A DNA stretch of 64,000 bases from Pseudomonas sp. GM48 (GCF_000282335.1 NZ_AKJM01000123.1:16780-80779); one strand, 5' to 3'; positions 1 through 8,778 are shown, numbered from the stretch's first letter. Translations and numbers: made by a program. Notes: generated from the letters alone by a model not told the origin.

Positions 1-397
1 GTGCCACGACGTTAGGCATCACGCCGCCAATGCCGAGCCCGGCAATGAAGCGACAAAGGCCGAACTCGGTCGGGTTGCGGGCGAAACCATTGAGCACGGT
101 GAAGCCACTGAAAAGCATCACGCAGATCGTGATGGCTTTTTTACGGCCGATCCTGTCCGACAGCGGACCAAAGAACAGCGCGCCGAACATCATGCCGAAC
201 AGTGCATAACTGCCCAGTGCACCGGCCTGCAGAGGACTGAGCCCCCACTCTTTCATCAGCATCGGCAAGACCACGCCGTAGATCACCAGATCGTAACCGT
301 CGAAGATGATGATCAGGGCACACCAGAACAGCACCATCCAGTGAAAACGGTTGAAGCGAGCGTTGTCGATAACCTCATGTACGTCGATCTTGCGCAT
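1..397 (-). CDS. MFS transporter of the AAHS (aromatic acid:H+ symporter) type, N-terminal part only
   Basis: Only the first 132 residues are in the window; the gene runs off the left edge. The ATG at 397 opens a protein beginning MRKIDVHEV. A first membrane span (about residues 20-40) carries the acidic motif DGYD at 33-36. The loop GPLSDRIGRKKA at 77-88 is the signature between helices 2 and 3 of major facilitator proteins. DGYD in helix 1 is typical of the AAHS family (BenK, PcaK, MhpT), which imports benzoate, 4-hydroxybenzoate or related acids with protons through the inner membrane. The N-terminus reads most like BenK, but the substrate cannot be fixed from this fragment, and no catabolic partner is visible on this side. 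Confidence 0.85.
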   Translation of the reverse strand, partial: MRKIDVHEVIDNARFNRFHWMVLFWCALIIIFDGYDLVIYGVVLPMLMKEWGLSPLQAGALGSYALFGMMFGALFFGPLSDRIGRKKAITICVMLFSGFTVLNGFARNPTEFGLCRFIAGLGIGGVMPNVVA

Positions 398-616
398 GGC
401 ATCTATCTCTTGTTGTTGTTTTTTTAGAGCGGCGGTAACACGGCTTACGTCCGTACAGCCGAGGGTAGAGCCGCCCGATACGTGGCAATAGCCAGTGAGC
501 GCAGATCACTATCCATTTTGTGCAGGGCCCTGAAACGGGCATGGGAACGGAAGGCTTGGAGCCACTCCGACAAATTGTCTTCTTTGCGATCACATTTGAA
601 CGCTAAGCTTGGGCCT

Positions 617-1243
617 ATGGATGACTCAGATTATTTACGCCTGCTGACCATCGCGGCTGAGCAGGCCAACGCGTTCCTGTCCAATGCCCGCAAATGGGAG
701 CGTGAGCGTTGGGTTTGCCAGCGCCTGCTGCAAGGCTTGAACATTCCCTATCGCGCCGATGAGTTCGCCCCCGCCGGGGAGCCGCCGGATGTGTTGTTTC
801 GCGATGCCAGTTTCGAGGTGTTCTTCGTGCTCGACGAGGGCCGGCGACTCAACGATGAATGGCGCGACGAACTGCAACGCCGACGCAGTGCGTTTTCCCT
901 GAGCCAACTGGTGCGCCGCGAGGCCAAGCCACGACGTATCCCTGCCAATGAGTTTTTGCTGCGATTGGCGCCGACCTTGCGCAAAAAAGCGCACAACTAC
1001 AAAGAACGCGGCATGGATCTGGGTGAGCTGGATATCATTGCCTTCGCCAGCCTCAAACGCGAAGTGCTGGACCTCAACAGCCATTTCCCGCCGCCGACCG
1101 AATACCTGCGCCAGGGCTGGCGTTCGCTGTCATTGGTTGGGCCGACATTCGCCCGCGTGCTGTTCGCTCACCCGGATGCGCCGGACTTCTTGCGCAGCAA
1201 CCTGGGGCGCAGCATTGTGTTCGACGTCGGGATCAGCCTGTGA
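617..1243 (+). CDS. DUF1780 family protein (208 aa)
   Basis: This is a cytosolic protein of unknown function found mainly in Pseudomonas. The reading frame stays open upstream to 482, but the ATG at 617 (MDDSDYLRLL) gives the usual family length of about 208 residues, and the upstream part has non-coding character. There is no signal peptide or membrane span; the middle is very rich in Arg and Glu. Family members have been suggested to resemble nuclease folds, but I see no motif here that would prove it. The stop overlaps the GTG start of the MOSC gene (GTGA), so the two are probably translated together. Confidence 0.85.
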   Translation: MDDSDYLRLLTIAAEQANAFLSNARKWERERWVCQRLLQGLNIPYRADEFAPAGEPPDVLFRDASFEVFFVLDEGRRLNDEWRDELQRRRSAFSLSQLVRREAKPRRIPANEFLLRLAPTLRKKAHNYKERGMDLGELDIIAFASLKREVLDLNSHFPPPTEYLRQGWRSLSLVGPTFARVLFAHPDAPDFLRSNLGRSIVFDVGISL

Positions 1244-1767
1244 GCCCGCTGCAGGAGCTGATCGTCGAGGTGCCGCAACAAGGTCGTGTACGCTGGATCG
1301 GCGTGCGCCCGCAATCACGTTCGACGATGCTTGAACTCGATGCCGTGGAAGCGCGCCTGGAGGCCGGCCTGACCGGCGACCACGCCCGCCCCGGCGTGTG
1401 CAATGCGCGGCAGGTCACGCTGATTCAGTGGGAGCACCTGGCTGTGATCAGCTCGCTGATGGGGCGTGCGCACGATCATCCGGTCCGGCCTGAAGATCTG
1501 CGGCGCAATCTCGTTATCAGTGGCATCAATCTGTTCAGCCTCAAGGGCCGCCGCTTCCGGATCGGCCAGGCAATATTCGAAACCACCGGCTGGTGCCAGC
1601 CCTGCGCGCGCCTGGAAAGCAACCTGGGCATCGGCACCTTTCAGGCCGTGCGCGGACATGGCGGAATCACTGCCCGGGTGTTACAAAGCGGGATCATTCG
1701 CCTGGACGACATCGTAAGCGTCGAACCCATTGCGGACAGCGGCTATGCTGCGTTCAACCCAGGGTAA
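1240..1767 (+). CDS. MOSC domain-containing protein (175 aa)
   Basis: MOSC domains bind sulfur carriers or the molybdenum cofactor, and some members detoxify N-hydroxylated compounds. The protein starts with GTG at 1240, four bases inside the DUF1780 gene. The conserved cysteine typical of the fold is in GWCQPCARLE (about residues 117-126), preceded by RRNLVISG and followed by GIGTFQAVRGHGG, in the normal order of a stand-alone bacterial MOSC protein. No beta-barrel MOSC_N domain is attached, so this is the short form. The actual substrate is unknown. The gene pair DUF1780-MOSC is conserved in Pseudomonas upstream of ndh. Confidence 0.85.
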   Translation: MSPLQELIVEVPQQGRVRWIGVRPQSRSTMLELDAVEARLEAGLTGDHARPGVCNARQVTLIQWEHLAVISSLMGRAHDHPVRPEDLRRNLVISGINLFSLKGRRFRIGQAIFETTGWCQPCARLESNLGIGTFQAVRGHGGITARVLQSGIIRLDDIVSVEPIADSGYAAFNPG

Positions 1768-1820
1768 AAACACTGTAGCTTCTACACATTCAGCAACGTC
1801 TACCCCTGACGAGGCCCGAT

Positions 1821-1994
1821 ATGACCAGCCGCCTGAACCCCGACGACCAAAAGCATGTCGAAGAGTACCTGCAGTTGTCCCAGCACCAAGTCGAGCGCCG
1901 GCCTTTCCGGCCGTGGATGCTCCTTGTACTGGTATTGGCAGTGACCATTGGTCTGGGCCTGTTGAGCCGACTTATCAGTTACCTGACGCTATGA
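1821..1994 (+). CDS. DUF3094 family small membrane protein (57 aa)
   Basis: This short gene starts at ATG 1821 (MTSRLNPDDQKHVEEYL) and ends at TGA 1992-1994. The N-terminal half is charged and helical; residues about 33-55 form one hydrophobic span (MLLVLVLAVTIGLGLLSRLI). It matches the Pseudomonas DUF3094 family in length and layout. Function is unknown. It lies between the MOSC gene and the NADH dehydrogenase gene with short gaps, so it may share their transcript. A small inner-membrane protein with a cytosolic N-terminus is the likely topology, inferred from the charge distribution. Confidence 0.8.
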   Translation: MTSRLNPDDQKHVEEYLQLSQHQVERRPFRPWMLLVLVLAVTIGLGLLSRLISYLTL

Positions 1995-2054
1995 GCTGCC
2001 TTGCGCTCGCTCGGGTAATTGCACCGATTTCTTTTAGCCTTGCGAGATATCCCC

Positions 2055-3353
2055 ATGACTCATCGTATTGTCATCGTTGGCGGCGGCGCCGGCGGTCTGG
2101 AGTTGGCTACCCGTCTGGGTAAGACTCTGGGCAAGCGCGGCACGGCCAGTGTGATGCTGGTCGACGCGAACCTGACCCACATCTGGAAACCGTTGTTGCA
2201 CGAAGTGGCGGCCGGTTCCCTGAACTCTTCCGAAGACGAACTCAACTATGTGGCCCAGGCCAAATGGAACCACTTCGAGTTCCAGCTGGGACGCATGAGC
2301 GGGCTCGATCGCGCGAAGAAAAAAATCCAGCTGGCCGCCACCTATGACGAAGCCGGCCTGGAACTGGTACCGGCCCGCGAAGTGCCTTACGACTCGCTGG
2401 TGATCTCCGTCGGCAGCACCACCAACGATTTCGGCACTCAGGGCGCAGCGCAACACTGCCTGTTCCTCGACACCCGCAAGCAGGCCGAGCGTTTCCACCA
2501 GCAACTGCTCAATCACTATTTGCGCGCTCACGCAGGGCAAACCGACGTGGTCGAGCAAATCAGCGTGGCCATCGTCGGCGCCGGTGCCACCGGGGTCGAG
2601 CTGGCCGCCGAACTGCACAACGCCGCCCATGAATTGGCAGCCTATGGCCTGGACCGGATCAAACCGGAAAACATGCACATCACCCTGATCGAAGCCGGAC
2701 CACGGGTGCTACCGGCGCTGCCAGAGCGGATTGGCGGGCCTGTGCATAAAACCCTGGAGAAACTCGGGGTCAACGTCATGACCAATGCCGCGGTCAGCGA
2801 AGTGACGGCAGACAGCCTGATTACTGCCGATGGCAACGTGATCAAGGCCAGCCTGAAAGTCTGGGCCGCGGGGATTCGCGCACCGGGTTTCCTCAAGGAC
2901 ATCGATGGCCTGGAAACCAACCGCATCAATCAGCTGCAAGTGCTGCCAACCCTGCAAACCACCCGTGACGAGAACATCTTCGCGTTCGGTGACTGCGCTG
3001 CCTGCCCGCAACCGGGCAGCGACCGCAATGTGCCGCCACGCGCCCAGGCCGCTCACCAACAGGCTTCGTTGCTGGCCAAATCGCTGAAACTGCGCATCGA
3101 AGGCAAGCCCCTGCCGGAGTACAAGTACACCGACTACGGCTCGCTGATCTCGCTGTCGCGTTTTTCGGCTGTGGGTAACCTGATGGGCAACCTCACCGGC
3201 AGCGTGATGCTCGAAGGCTGGCTGGCGCGGATGTTCTACGTGTCGCTGTACCGCATGCACCAGATGGCGCTGTACGGACCGTTCCGCACGGCGATGCTGA
3301 TGCTCGGCAGCAAGATCGGACGCGGTACAGAGCCTCGCCTGAAGCTGCACTGA
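2055..3353 (+). CDS. ndh: Type II NADH dehydrogenase (NADH:quinone oxidoreductase, 432 aa)
   Basis: It oxidises NADH and passes electrons to quinone without pumping protons, as a peripheral protein on the inner face of the membrane. The FAD-binding loop GGGAGG is at residues 9-14, the second dinucleotide fold (NADH) has VGAGATGVELAAEL near 177-190, and the C-terminal FAD contact reads FGDCAACP near 314. The C-terminal amphipathic stretch is the membrane anchor expected for this family. I chose ATG 2055 (MTHRIVIVGG) rather than the in-frame ATG at 2019, because family members start a few residues before the first beta strand. The gene corresponds to PA4538 in P. aeruginosa. Confidence 0.93.
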   Translation: MTHRIVIVGGGAGGLELATRLGKTLGKRGTASVMLVDANLTHIWKPLLHEVAAGSLNSSEDELNYVAQAKWNHFEFQLGRMSGLDRAKKKIQLAATYDEAGLELVPAREVPYDSLVISVGSTTNDFGTQGAAQHCLFLDTRKQAERFHQQLLNHYLRAHAGQTDVVEQISVAIVGAGATGVELAAELHNAAHELAAYGLDRIKPENMHITLIEAGPRVLPALPERIGGPVHKTLEKLGVNVMTNAAVSEVTADSLITADGNVIKASLKVWAAGIRAPGFLKDIDGLETNRINQLQVLPTLQTTRDENIFAFGDCAACPQPGSDRNVPPRAQAAHQQASLLAKSLKLRIEGKPLPEYKYTDYGSLISLSRFSAVGNLMGNLTGSVMLEGWLARMFYVSLYRMHQMALYGPFRTAMLMLGSKIGRGTEPRLKLH

Positions 3354-3364
3354 TCAGACGTTCT

Positions 3365-3462
3365 GTAGGAGCGAGCTTGCTCGCGAAGAACCTGAGAGCG
3401 CCGCGTTAAACCAGAAACGCTGCGTTTTCGTTAACGATCTTCGCGAGCAAGCTCGCTCCTAC
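3365..3462. repeat. REP pair, inverted, GTAGGAGCGAGC subtype
   Basis: A unit GTAGGAGCGAGCTTGCTCGC and its reverse complement at the far end enclose about 50 bases, so the whole 98 bases can fold as one hairpin. This copy has A for G and A for G changes relative to the GTGGGAGCGGGC units elsewhere in the window. It lies after the ndh stop. Confidence 0.85.
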
Positions 3463-3492
3463 AATTGATCCGCGGCAAGCAATTAACAGACA

Positions 3493-3528
3493 AAAAAAAT
3501 CCCCGTATCTTTCGATACGAGGATTTTT
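3493..3528 (-). terminator. Rho-independent terminator of the tRNA operon
   Basis: On the minus strand the stem AAAATCCTCGTATC / GATACGGGGATTTT closes on a GAAA tetraloop and is followed by a run of T. It lies five bases beyond the last tRNA of the cluster. Confidence 0.85.
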
Positions 3529-3532
3529 AATA

Positions 3533-3609
3533 TGGTCGGGGTAAGGGGATTCGAACTCCTGACATCCTGCTCCCAAAGCAGGCGCGCTACCGGACTGCGC
3601 TATACCCCG
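3533..3609 (-). tRNA. tRNA-Pro(TGG), copy 2 of 2
   Basis: The minus strand reads a full cloverleaf starting CGGGGTATAGCGCAG and ending with encoded CCA. The anticodon stem-loop is CTGCTTTGGGAGCAG, giving anticodon TGG. Length is 77 bases. The sequence is identical to the copy at 3786-3862, and it is the last tRNA before the terminator. Confidence 0.97.
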
Positions 3610-3704
3610 GTAAAAAAAAGGCACCTTTGAAAGGCGCCTTCTGCGAACAGAGCTTTTGGCGTCTGATCTTAAGATTCGATTCCAGCGCTAACTGGTTTCA
3701 AAAA

Positions 3705-3780
3705 TGGTGGGTCGTGTGGGATTCGAACCTACGACCAATTGGTTAAAAGCCAACTGCTCTACCAACTGAGCTAACGACCC
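3705..3780 (-). tRNA. tRNA-Lys(TTT)
   Basis: The minus strand starts GGGTCGTTAGCTCAG and ends with encoded CCA. The anticodon loop is CTTTTAA, anticodon TTT. It sits between the two identical tRNA-Pro genes. Confidence 0.97.
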
Positions 3781-3785
3781 AAAAA

Positions 3786-3862
3786 TGGTCGGGGTAAGGG
3801 GATTCGAACTCCTGACATCCTGCTCCCAAAGCAGGCGCGCTACCGGACTGCGCTATACCCCG
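3786..3862 (-). tRNA. tRNA-Pro(TGG), copy 1 of 2
   Basis: This is identical over its 77 bases to the gene at 3533-3609, including the encoded CCA. It is separated from tRNA-Lys by only five bases, so the transcript Asn-Pro-Lys-Pro is processed from one precursor. Confidence 0.97.
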
Positions 3863-3871
3863 GTTTGAAAT

Positions 3872-3947
3872 TGGCTCCGTGACCAGGACTCGAACCTGGG
3901 ACCCAATGATTAACAGTCATTTGCTCTACCGACTGAGCTATCACGGA
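3872..3947 (-). tRNA. tRNA-Asn(GTT)
   Basis: The minus strand starts TCCGTGATAGCTCAG, has anticodon loop CTGTTAA (anticodon GTT) and ends with encoded CCA. It is the first gene of the tRNA operon, directly downstream of the promoter at 4036-4063. Confidence 0.97.
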
Positions 3948-4035
3948 ACTACACATTTCAATTTACAACTTTGAAGCTTTACAGCGTTCTCTTCAACCCG
4001 TTCGCATCGCTGCGTTCGTGTGTCTGAGGCGCGCT

Positions 4036-4063
4036 ATTCTACAATCTTCAGCACCTCTGTCAA
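4036..4063 (-). promoter_or_regulatory. Sigma-70 promoter of the tRNA operon
   Basis: On the minus strand a perfect -35 box TTGACA is followed after 16 bases by TAGAAT, then by a GC-rich discriminator (AGCGCGCC). Such discriminators are typical of stringently controlled stable-RNA promoters. The stretch 3948-4247 contains no gene: it holds this promoter and the clpB terminator. Confidence 0.85.
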
Positions 4064-4195
4064 CCCCCTAAATTGCTTTCAAGTTAATGATTTGCAACTT
4101 ATTTTGGATTCCTGCTTGGGGAGCGGAAACCCTGGCGGGTGACTTACTGCGGGGCGCACTTTACAAGCCTTTTCCTTTGAGTTCAACAGCCTAAC

Positions 4196-4226
4196 GAAAA
4201 AAAGGCCTCGCAATGCGAGGCCTTTT
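4196..4226 (-). terminator. Rho-independent terminator after clpB
   Basis: The stem GGCCTCGC / GCGAGGCC closes on three bases and is flanked by A-rich and T-rich arms on both sides, so it can act in both directions. It lies about 20 bases after the clpB stop. Confidence 0.85.
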
Positions 4227-4247
4227 CGATTTTGTTGCCGTTATGGA

Positions 4248-6812
4248 TCAGACGAAGACTATTTCGTCGTTTTCCACCACACCGTGAGCGGTATCGCCCG
4301 GCATGAATCGACCGGAGAGAATCAGCTGCGCCAGCGGGTTCTCGATCCAGCGCTGGATCGCTCGTTTGAGCGGCCGTGCGCCATACACCGGGTCGTAACC
4401 GACCGCGATCAGCTTGTCCATGGCTTCAGGGCTGAGCTCAAGCTTCAGCTCCCGCTCAGTCAGGCGGCTACGCAGACGACCCAACTGGATCTCGGTAATG
4501 CCGGCGATCTGATCCCGCGCCAATGGCTCGAAGATCACCACTTCGTCGACCCGGTTGATGAACTCCGGCCGGAAGTGGCTGGAAATCGCATCCATCACCG
4601 CCGCACGCTGCGCCTCACGATCGCCGACCAGTTCCTGGATCTGCACCGACCCCAGGTTGGAGGTCATGACAATCACGGTGTTCTTGAAATCCACCGTACG
4701 GCCATGGCTGTCGGTCAGGCGACCGTCCTCGAGCACTTGCAGCAAGATGTTGAACACATCCGGGTGCGCCTTCTCGACCTCGTCCAGCAGGATCACCGAG
4801 TAAGGCTTGCGACGCACCGCCTCGGTCAAATAACCGCCCTCCTCATAGCCTACATAGCCTGGAGGAGCACCAATCAAGCGAGCCACGGAATGTTTCTCCA
4901 TGAACTCGGACATGTCGATCCGCACCATCGCCTCTTCGGTATCAAAGAGGAATTCGGCCAGCGCCTTGCACAGCTCGGTTTTACCGACACCGGTCGGGCC
5001 GAGGAACATGAACGAGCCGCTCGGGCGATTCGGGTCGGACAACCCGGCGCGGGAGCGCCGCACTGCGTTGGAAACGGCCACCACCGCTTCATCCTGGCCG
5101 ATCACACGCTGGTGCAACAGGCTTTCCATTTTCATCAGTTTCTCGCGCTCGCCTTCGAGCATTTTCGACACGGGAATACCGGTCCACTTCGACACGACTT
5201 CGGCGATTTCCTCTTCAGTCACTTTGCTGCGCAGCAACTGGTTTTCGCTTTTGCCATGCTGGTCGACCATCTGCAGGCTGCGCTCCAGGTCCGGGATCAC
5301 CCCGTACTGCAACTCGGCCATGCGGTTCAGGTCGCCCTTGCGGCGGGCCGCTTCCAGTTCCTGACGGGACTGCTCGATCTTCTGCTGGATCTGTGCCGAA
5401 CCCTGTACCTCGGCTTTTTCCGAGTTCCAGATTTCTTCGAGATCCGAGTACTCACGCTCATGACGAGCAATTTCTTCCTGCAGTTTTTCCAGACGCTTCT
5501 TCGCCGCGTCGTCGCTTTCTTTCTTCAGCGCCTGGGATTCCACCTTCAGCTGAATCAGACGACGCTCCAGGCGGTCCAGCACTTCCGGCTTGGAGTCGAT
5601 CTCCATGCGGATACGACTGGCGGCTTCATCGATCAGGTCGATGGCCTTGTCGGGTAACTGCCGGTCCGTGATGTAACGATGACTGAGCTTGGCTGCGGCA
5701 ATGATCGCGCCGTCGGTGATCGCCACCTTGTGGTGAACCTCATAACGCTCTTTGAGGCCACGCAGGATGGCGATGGTGTCTTCTTCGCTCGGCTCGTCCA
5801 CCAGCACTTTCTGGAAACGTCGCTCGAGCGCGGCGTCCTTCTCTATGTATTGGCGGTACTCGTTGAGCGTGGTGGCGCCCACGCAGTGCAGTTCACCGCG
5901 GGCCAGGGCCGGCTTGAGCATGTTGCCCGCATCCATCGAACCTTCGCCCTTACCGGCGCCGACCATGGTGTGCAGTTCGTCGATGAACAGGATGATCTGC
6001 CCTTCCTGCTTCGACAGCTCGTTGAGCAACGCCTTGAGCCGTTCTTCGAACTCACCGCGATACTTGGCACCGGCAATCAACGCCCCCATGTCCAGGGACA
6101 ACAGGCGCTTGCCCTTGAGGCCATCCGGCACTTCACCATTGATGATGCGCTGGGCCAGGCCTTCGGCGATGGCGGTTTTACCCACGCCAGGCTCACCGAT
6201 CAGCACCGGGTTGTTCTTGGTGCGACGTTGCAGCACCTGGATGGTCCGGCGAATTTCATCGTCACGACCGATCACCGGATCGAGCTTGCCGTCTTCGGCG
6301 CGCTTGGTCAGGTCGACCGTGTACTTATCCAGAGCCTGCCGGGCCTCTTCGTGGTTAGGGTCGTTGACGGCCTCGCCACCACGCAGGTTGTTGATCGCAT
6401 TTTCCAGGGCCTTCTTGCTCACGCCCTGGCCGAGCAACAGTTTGCCGAGCTTGCTGTTCTCGTCCATGGCGGCGAGCAACACCAGCTCGCTGGAGATGAA
6501 TTGGTCGCCTTTCTGCTGGGCCAGACGATCGGCCTGATTGAGCAGGCGCGCCAGATCCTGCGACATGTTCACGTCGCCGGTCGGATTCTGGATTTTCGGT
6601 AGCTGGTCGAGCTCTTTGGTCAGCTCTTTACGCAAGCTGTTGACGTCGAAGCCCACCTGCATCAGCAGGGGCTTGATCGAGCCGCCCTGCTGTTCGAGCA
6701 AGGCTTGCATCAAGTGCGCCGGTTCAATGGCCGGATGATCGTGGCCGACAGCCAGGGATTGGGCATCGGACAACGCTAACTGCAGTTTGCTGGTTAAACG
6801 GTCTATACGCAT
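4248..6812 (-). CDS. clpB: ATP-dependent disaggregase ClpB (854 aa)
   Basis: This cytosolic hexameric AAA+ chaperone pulls polypeptides out of aggregates together with DnaK, DnaJ and GrpE. The parts appear in the normal order: Clp N-domain (about 1-145), first AAA+ domain with Walker A GEPGVGKT near 206 and Walker B ILFIDELHT, the coiled-coil M domain (about 400-530, rich in Glu, Lys and Gln), and a second AAA+ domain with GPTGVGKTE near 605 and VILLDEVEKAHPDV, then the ClpB_D2-small domain. The length is that of full ClpB. A heat-shock promoter precedes it and a strong terminator follows it, so it is transcribed alone. It equals PA4542. Confidence 0.98.
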   Translation of the reverse strand: MRIDRLTSKLQLALSDAQSLAVGHDHPAIEPAHLMQALLEQQGGSIKPLLMQVGFDVNSLRKELTKELDQLPKIQNPTGDVNMSQDLARLLNQADRLAQQKGDQFISSELVLLAAMDENSKLGKLLLGQGVSKKALENAINNLRGGEAVNDPNHEEARQALDKYTVDLTKRAEDGKLDPVIGRDDEIRRTIQVLQRRTKNNPVLIGEPGVGKTAIAEGLAQRIINGEVPDGLKGKRLLSLDMGALIAGAKYRGEFEERLKALLNELSKQEGQIILFIDELHTMVGAGKGEGSMDAGNMLKPALARGELHCVGATTLNEYRQYIEKDAALERRFQKVLVDEPSEEDTIAILRGLKERYEVHHKVAITDGAIIAAAKLSHRYITDRQLPDKAIDLIDEAASRIRMEIDSKPEVLDRLERRLIQLKVESQALKKESDDAAKKRLEKLQEEIARHEREYSDLEEIWNSEKAEVQGSAQIQQKIEQSRQELEAARRKGDLNRMAELQYGVIPDLERSLQMVDQHGKSENQLLRSKVTEEEIAEVVSKWTGIPVSKMLEGEREKLMKMESLLHQRVIGQDEAVVAVSNAVRRSRAGLSDPNRPSGSFMFLGPTGVGKTELCKALAEFLFDTEEAMVRIDMSEFMEKHSVARLIGAPPGYVGYEEGGYLTEAVRRKPYSVILLDEVEKAHPDVFNILLQVLEDGRLTDSHGRTVDFKNTVIVMTSNLGSVQIQELVGDREAQRAAVMDAISSHFRPEFINRVDEVVIFEPLARDQIAGITEIQLGRLRSRLTERELKLELSPEAMDKLIAVGYDPVYGARPLKRAIQRWIENPLAQLILSGRFMPGDTAHGVVENDEIVFV

Positions 6813-6884
6813 GGGTCACCTTCCTTTTGAGCAGGCCGGACCTATAAAACATCCTGAATGAAGAAACCTGCCAGATACCGCAAT

Positions 6885-6912
6885 AGATGTGGTCGATTCT
6901 GGGAGATTCAAG
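6885..6912 (-). promoter_or_regulatory. Probable sigma-32 (heat-shock) promoter of clpB
   Basis: On the minus strand CTTGAAT is followed after 13 bases by CCACATCT. This is close to the RpoH consensus CTTGAAA-N13/15-CCCCATNT. The site is about 75 bases upstream of the clpB start and lies in the gap after pgeF. Confidence 0.7.
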
Positions 6913-6942
6913 CGTCGCGACGTTGATGCAGGTCAGACAAGT

Positions 6943-7668
6943 CTAGCGTTCAAGCCAGATCAGGGAGGCAAACCGACCAGTGCGAGGACTGCGGCGGTAA
7001 GAAAAGAAGCGTGGGTCGGTAACGGTGCAGAAACCGCCGCCATAGACAGCGGTGACACCGCGAGCCGCGAGACGCAGACGTGCCAGCATATAGATGTCGG
7101 CCATGAACTTGCCGGCGTTTTGACTCGGGACAAAAGCTTCCGACGCTTGTGGCAACTGCTGAACAAAGGTCTCACGCACTTCCGGGCCGACTTCAAAGGC
7201 TTGCGGGCCGATGGCCGGGCCGAGCCACACCAATACTTCAGCAGACGGAACGGCCAGACTGTCGAGCGTGGCTTCCAGCACACCCGCCGCCAACCCGCGC
7301 CAACCGGCATGGGCTGCCGCAACGCGAGTACCGGCGCGGTCGCAAAACAATGCCGGCAGGCAATCGGCGGTCATTGCCGCACAGGCGATGCCGGGGGTCG
7401 ATGTCCAACTGGCGTCGGCGGTGATCACCAGGTTCGGGTCGGCATGGGCCACGACGATGCCGTGGACCTGCTGCAGCCAGGCCGGTTGAATCGAGAAATG
7501 ATCGGTCAAACGACGGCGATTCTCGGCAACAGCTTCGGGGCTGTCGTCGACGTGATCGCCGAGGTTGAGGCTGTCGAACGGCGCCACACTGACGCCGCCC
7601 GCACGGGTGGTCACACAGGCTTTGACCCCGGCCGGCGCGGGCCAGTCAGGAATCAGCCAGTCACTCAT
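6943..7668 (-). CDS. pgeF: Peptidoglycan editing factor PgeF / YfiH-family polyphenol-oxidase fold protein (241 aa)
   Basis: Members of this family (DUF152, YfiH) were once called laccases; E. coli PgeF keeps wrong amino acids such as L-Ser out of the second position of the peptidoglycan stem peptide. The metal-site residues are present: TADCLPALF around residue 98-106 and AAAHAGWRGLA around 117-127. The start ATG at 7668 overlaps the rluD stop by four bases (ATGA), so the two genes are coupled in one operon. Which activity dominates in Pseudomonas cannot be told from sequence. It equals PA4543. Confidence 0.9.
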   Translation of the reverse strand: MSDWLIPDWPAPAGVKACVTTRAGGVSVAPFDSLNLGDHVDDSPEAVAENRRRLTDHFSIQPAWLQQVHGIVVAHADPNLVITADASWTSTPGIACAAMTADCLPALFCDRAGTRVAAAHAGWRGLAAGVLEATLDSLAVPSAEVLVWLGPAIGPQAFEVGPEVRETFVQQLPQASEAFVPSQNAGKFMADIYMLARLRLAARGVTAVYGGGFCTVTDPRFFSYRRSPRTGRFASLIWLER

Positions 7669-8627
7669 CCGATGAACGCCTCGCGATCTTGCTTGAGCAG
7701 GGTCAGCAACCAGACAAAATCTTCCGGCAATGGCGATTCCCAGCTCATGCGCTTACCGGTCGTCGGGTGATCCAGCTCCAGGAACCGTGCATGCAAGGCC
7801 TGACGCGGGAAGTTTTTCAACGACTCGACCATGGTCGGGTTGGCGGCCGGCGGGATACGGAAACGACCACCGTAGGCAGGATCTCCGACCAACGGGTAGT
7901 TGATGTGCGCCATGTGCACACGAATCTGGTGCGTACGACCGGTTTCCAGCTTCACCCGCACATGGGTGTGGGAGCGGAAACGCTCGAGCACGCGGTAATG
8001 GCTGACGGCTTGCTTACCACCTTCCATCACGGCCATGCGCTGGCGTTGCTGGCCGTGACGACCGATCGGCGCATTGATCTTGCCGCCAGCGGTCACCACA
8101 CCAATCACGATGCACTCGTAGATCCGGCTGACGCTGCGGCTCTGCAACTGTGTAACCAGCTGCGTCTGCGCTTGAATGGTCTTGGCCACCACCATCAGAC
8201 CGGTGGTGTCCTTGTCCAGGCGATGCACGATACCGGCGCGGGGCACATTGATGATGTCCGGCACGTGGTGCAGCAACGCGTTGAGCAAGGTGCCGTCGGC
8301 GTGACCGGCAGCCGGGTGCACCACCAGGCCCGCAGGCTTGTTGATCACCAGGATGTCGTCGTCTTCGTAGACGATGTCCAGGGCAATGTCTTGAGCGACC
8401 CATTCGCCCTGAGCTTCCTGCTCGGCAGTCAGCTCAAGGATGGCGCCACCGTGAACGATGTCTCGCGGGCGGATAACCGCCCCATCCACAGTCAGGCGGC
8501 CGTCTTTGATCCAGGCGGAAAGGCGCGAGCGCGAGTGCTCAGCGAATAGTTGTGCGGCGACTTGATCGAGGCGTTGGCCGCCCAATTCGGACGGCACCTC
8601 TGCGCGAAGTTCAATTTTATCGGACAT
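7665..8627 (-). CDS. rluD: 23S rRNA pseudouridine(1911/1915/1917) synthase RluD (320 aa)
   Basis: It converts three uridines of helix 69 in 23S rRNA to pseudouridine, late in 50S assembly. An S4 RNA-binding domain (about residues 14-75, with RLDQVAAQLFAEHSRSRL) comes before the RluA-type catalytic domain with the active-site motif HRLDKDTTGL. The open frame extends to 8648, but the ATG at 8627 (MSDKIELRAEVP) gives the usual family N-terminus. The gene is divergent from bamD across about 150 bases, an arrangement conserved in gammaproteobacteria. It equals PA4544. Confidence 0.96.
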   Translation of the reverse strand: MSDKIELRAEVPSELGGQRLDQVAAQLFAEHSRSRLSAWIKDGRLTVDGAVIRPRDIVHGGAILELTAEQEAQGEWVAQDIALDIVYEDDDILVINKPAGLVVHPAAGHADGTLLNALLHHVPDIINVPRAGIVHRLDKDTTGLMVVAKTIQAQTQLVTQLQSRSVSRIYECIVIGVVTAGGKINAPIGRHGQQRQRMAVMEGGKQAVSHYRVLERFRSHTHVRVKLETGRTHQIRVHMAHINYPLVGDPAYGGRFRIPPAANPTMVESLKNFPRQALHARFLELDHPTTGKRMSWESPLPEDFVWLLTLLKQDREAFIG

Positions 8628-8778
8628 GCTCAGACTAGGCGTCGGCACAGCCTTTGGTTTCGGCTGCGCGCTTGTGGTTAAATACGGCGTCTTTTGCCCC
8701 GAGGCTATTCAACGGGGCGCTCATCATAACAGGACGGCCACGCCCAAGACAGCGGCCGTCATAGGGACGCAAGCCGCC

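Noticed and set aside
4284..6602. Long frames opposite clpB
   Set aside because: Same cause: mirror frames of a conserved gene. No ribosome sites and no recognisable protein.
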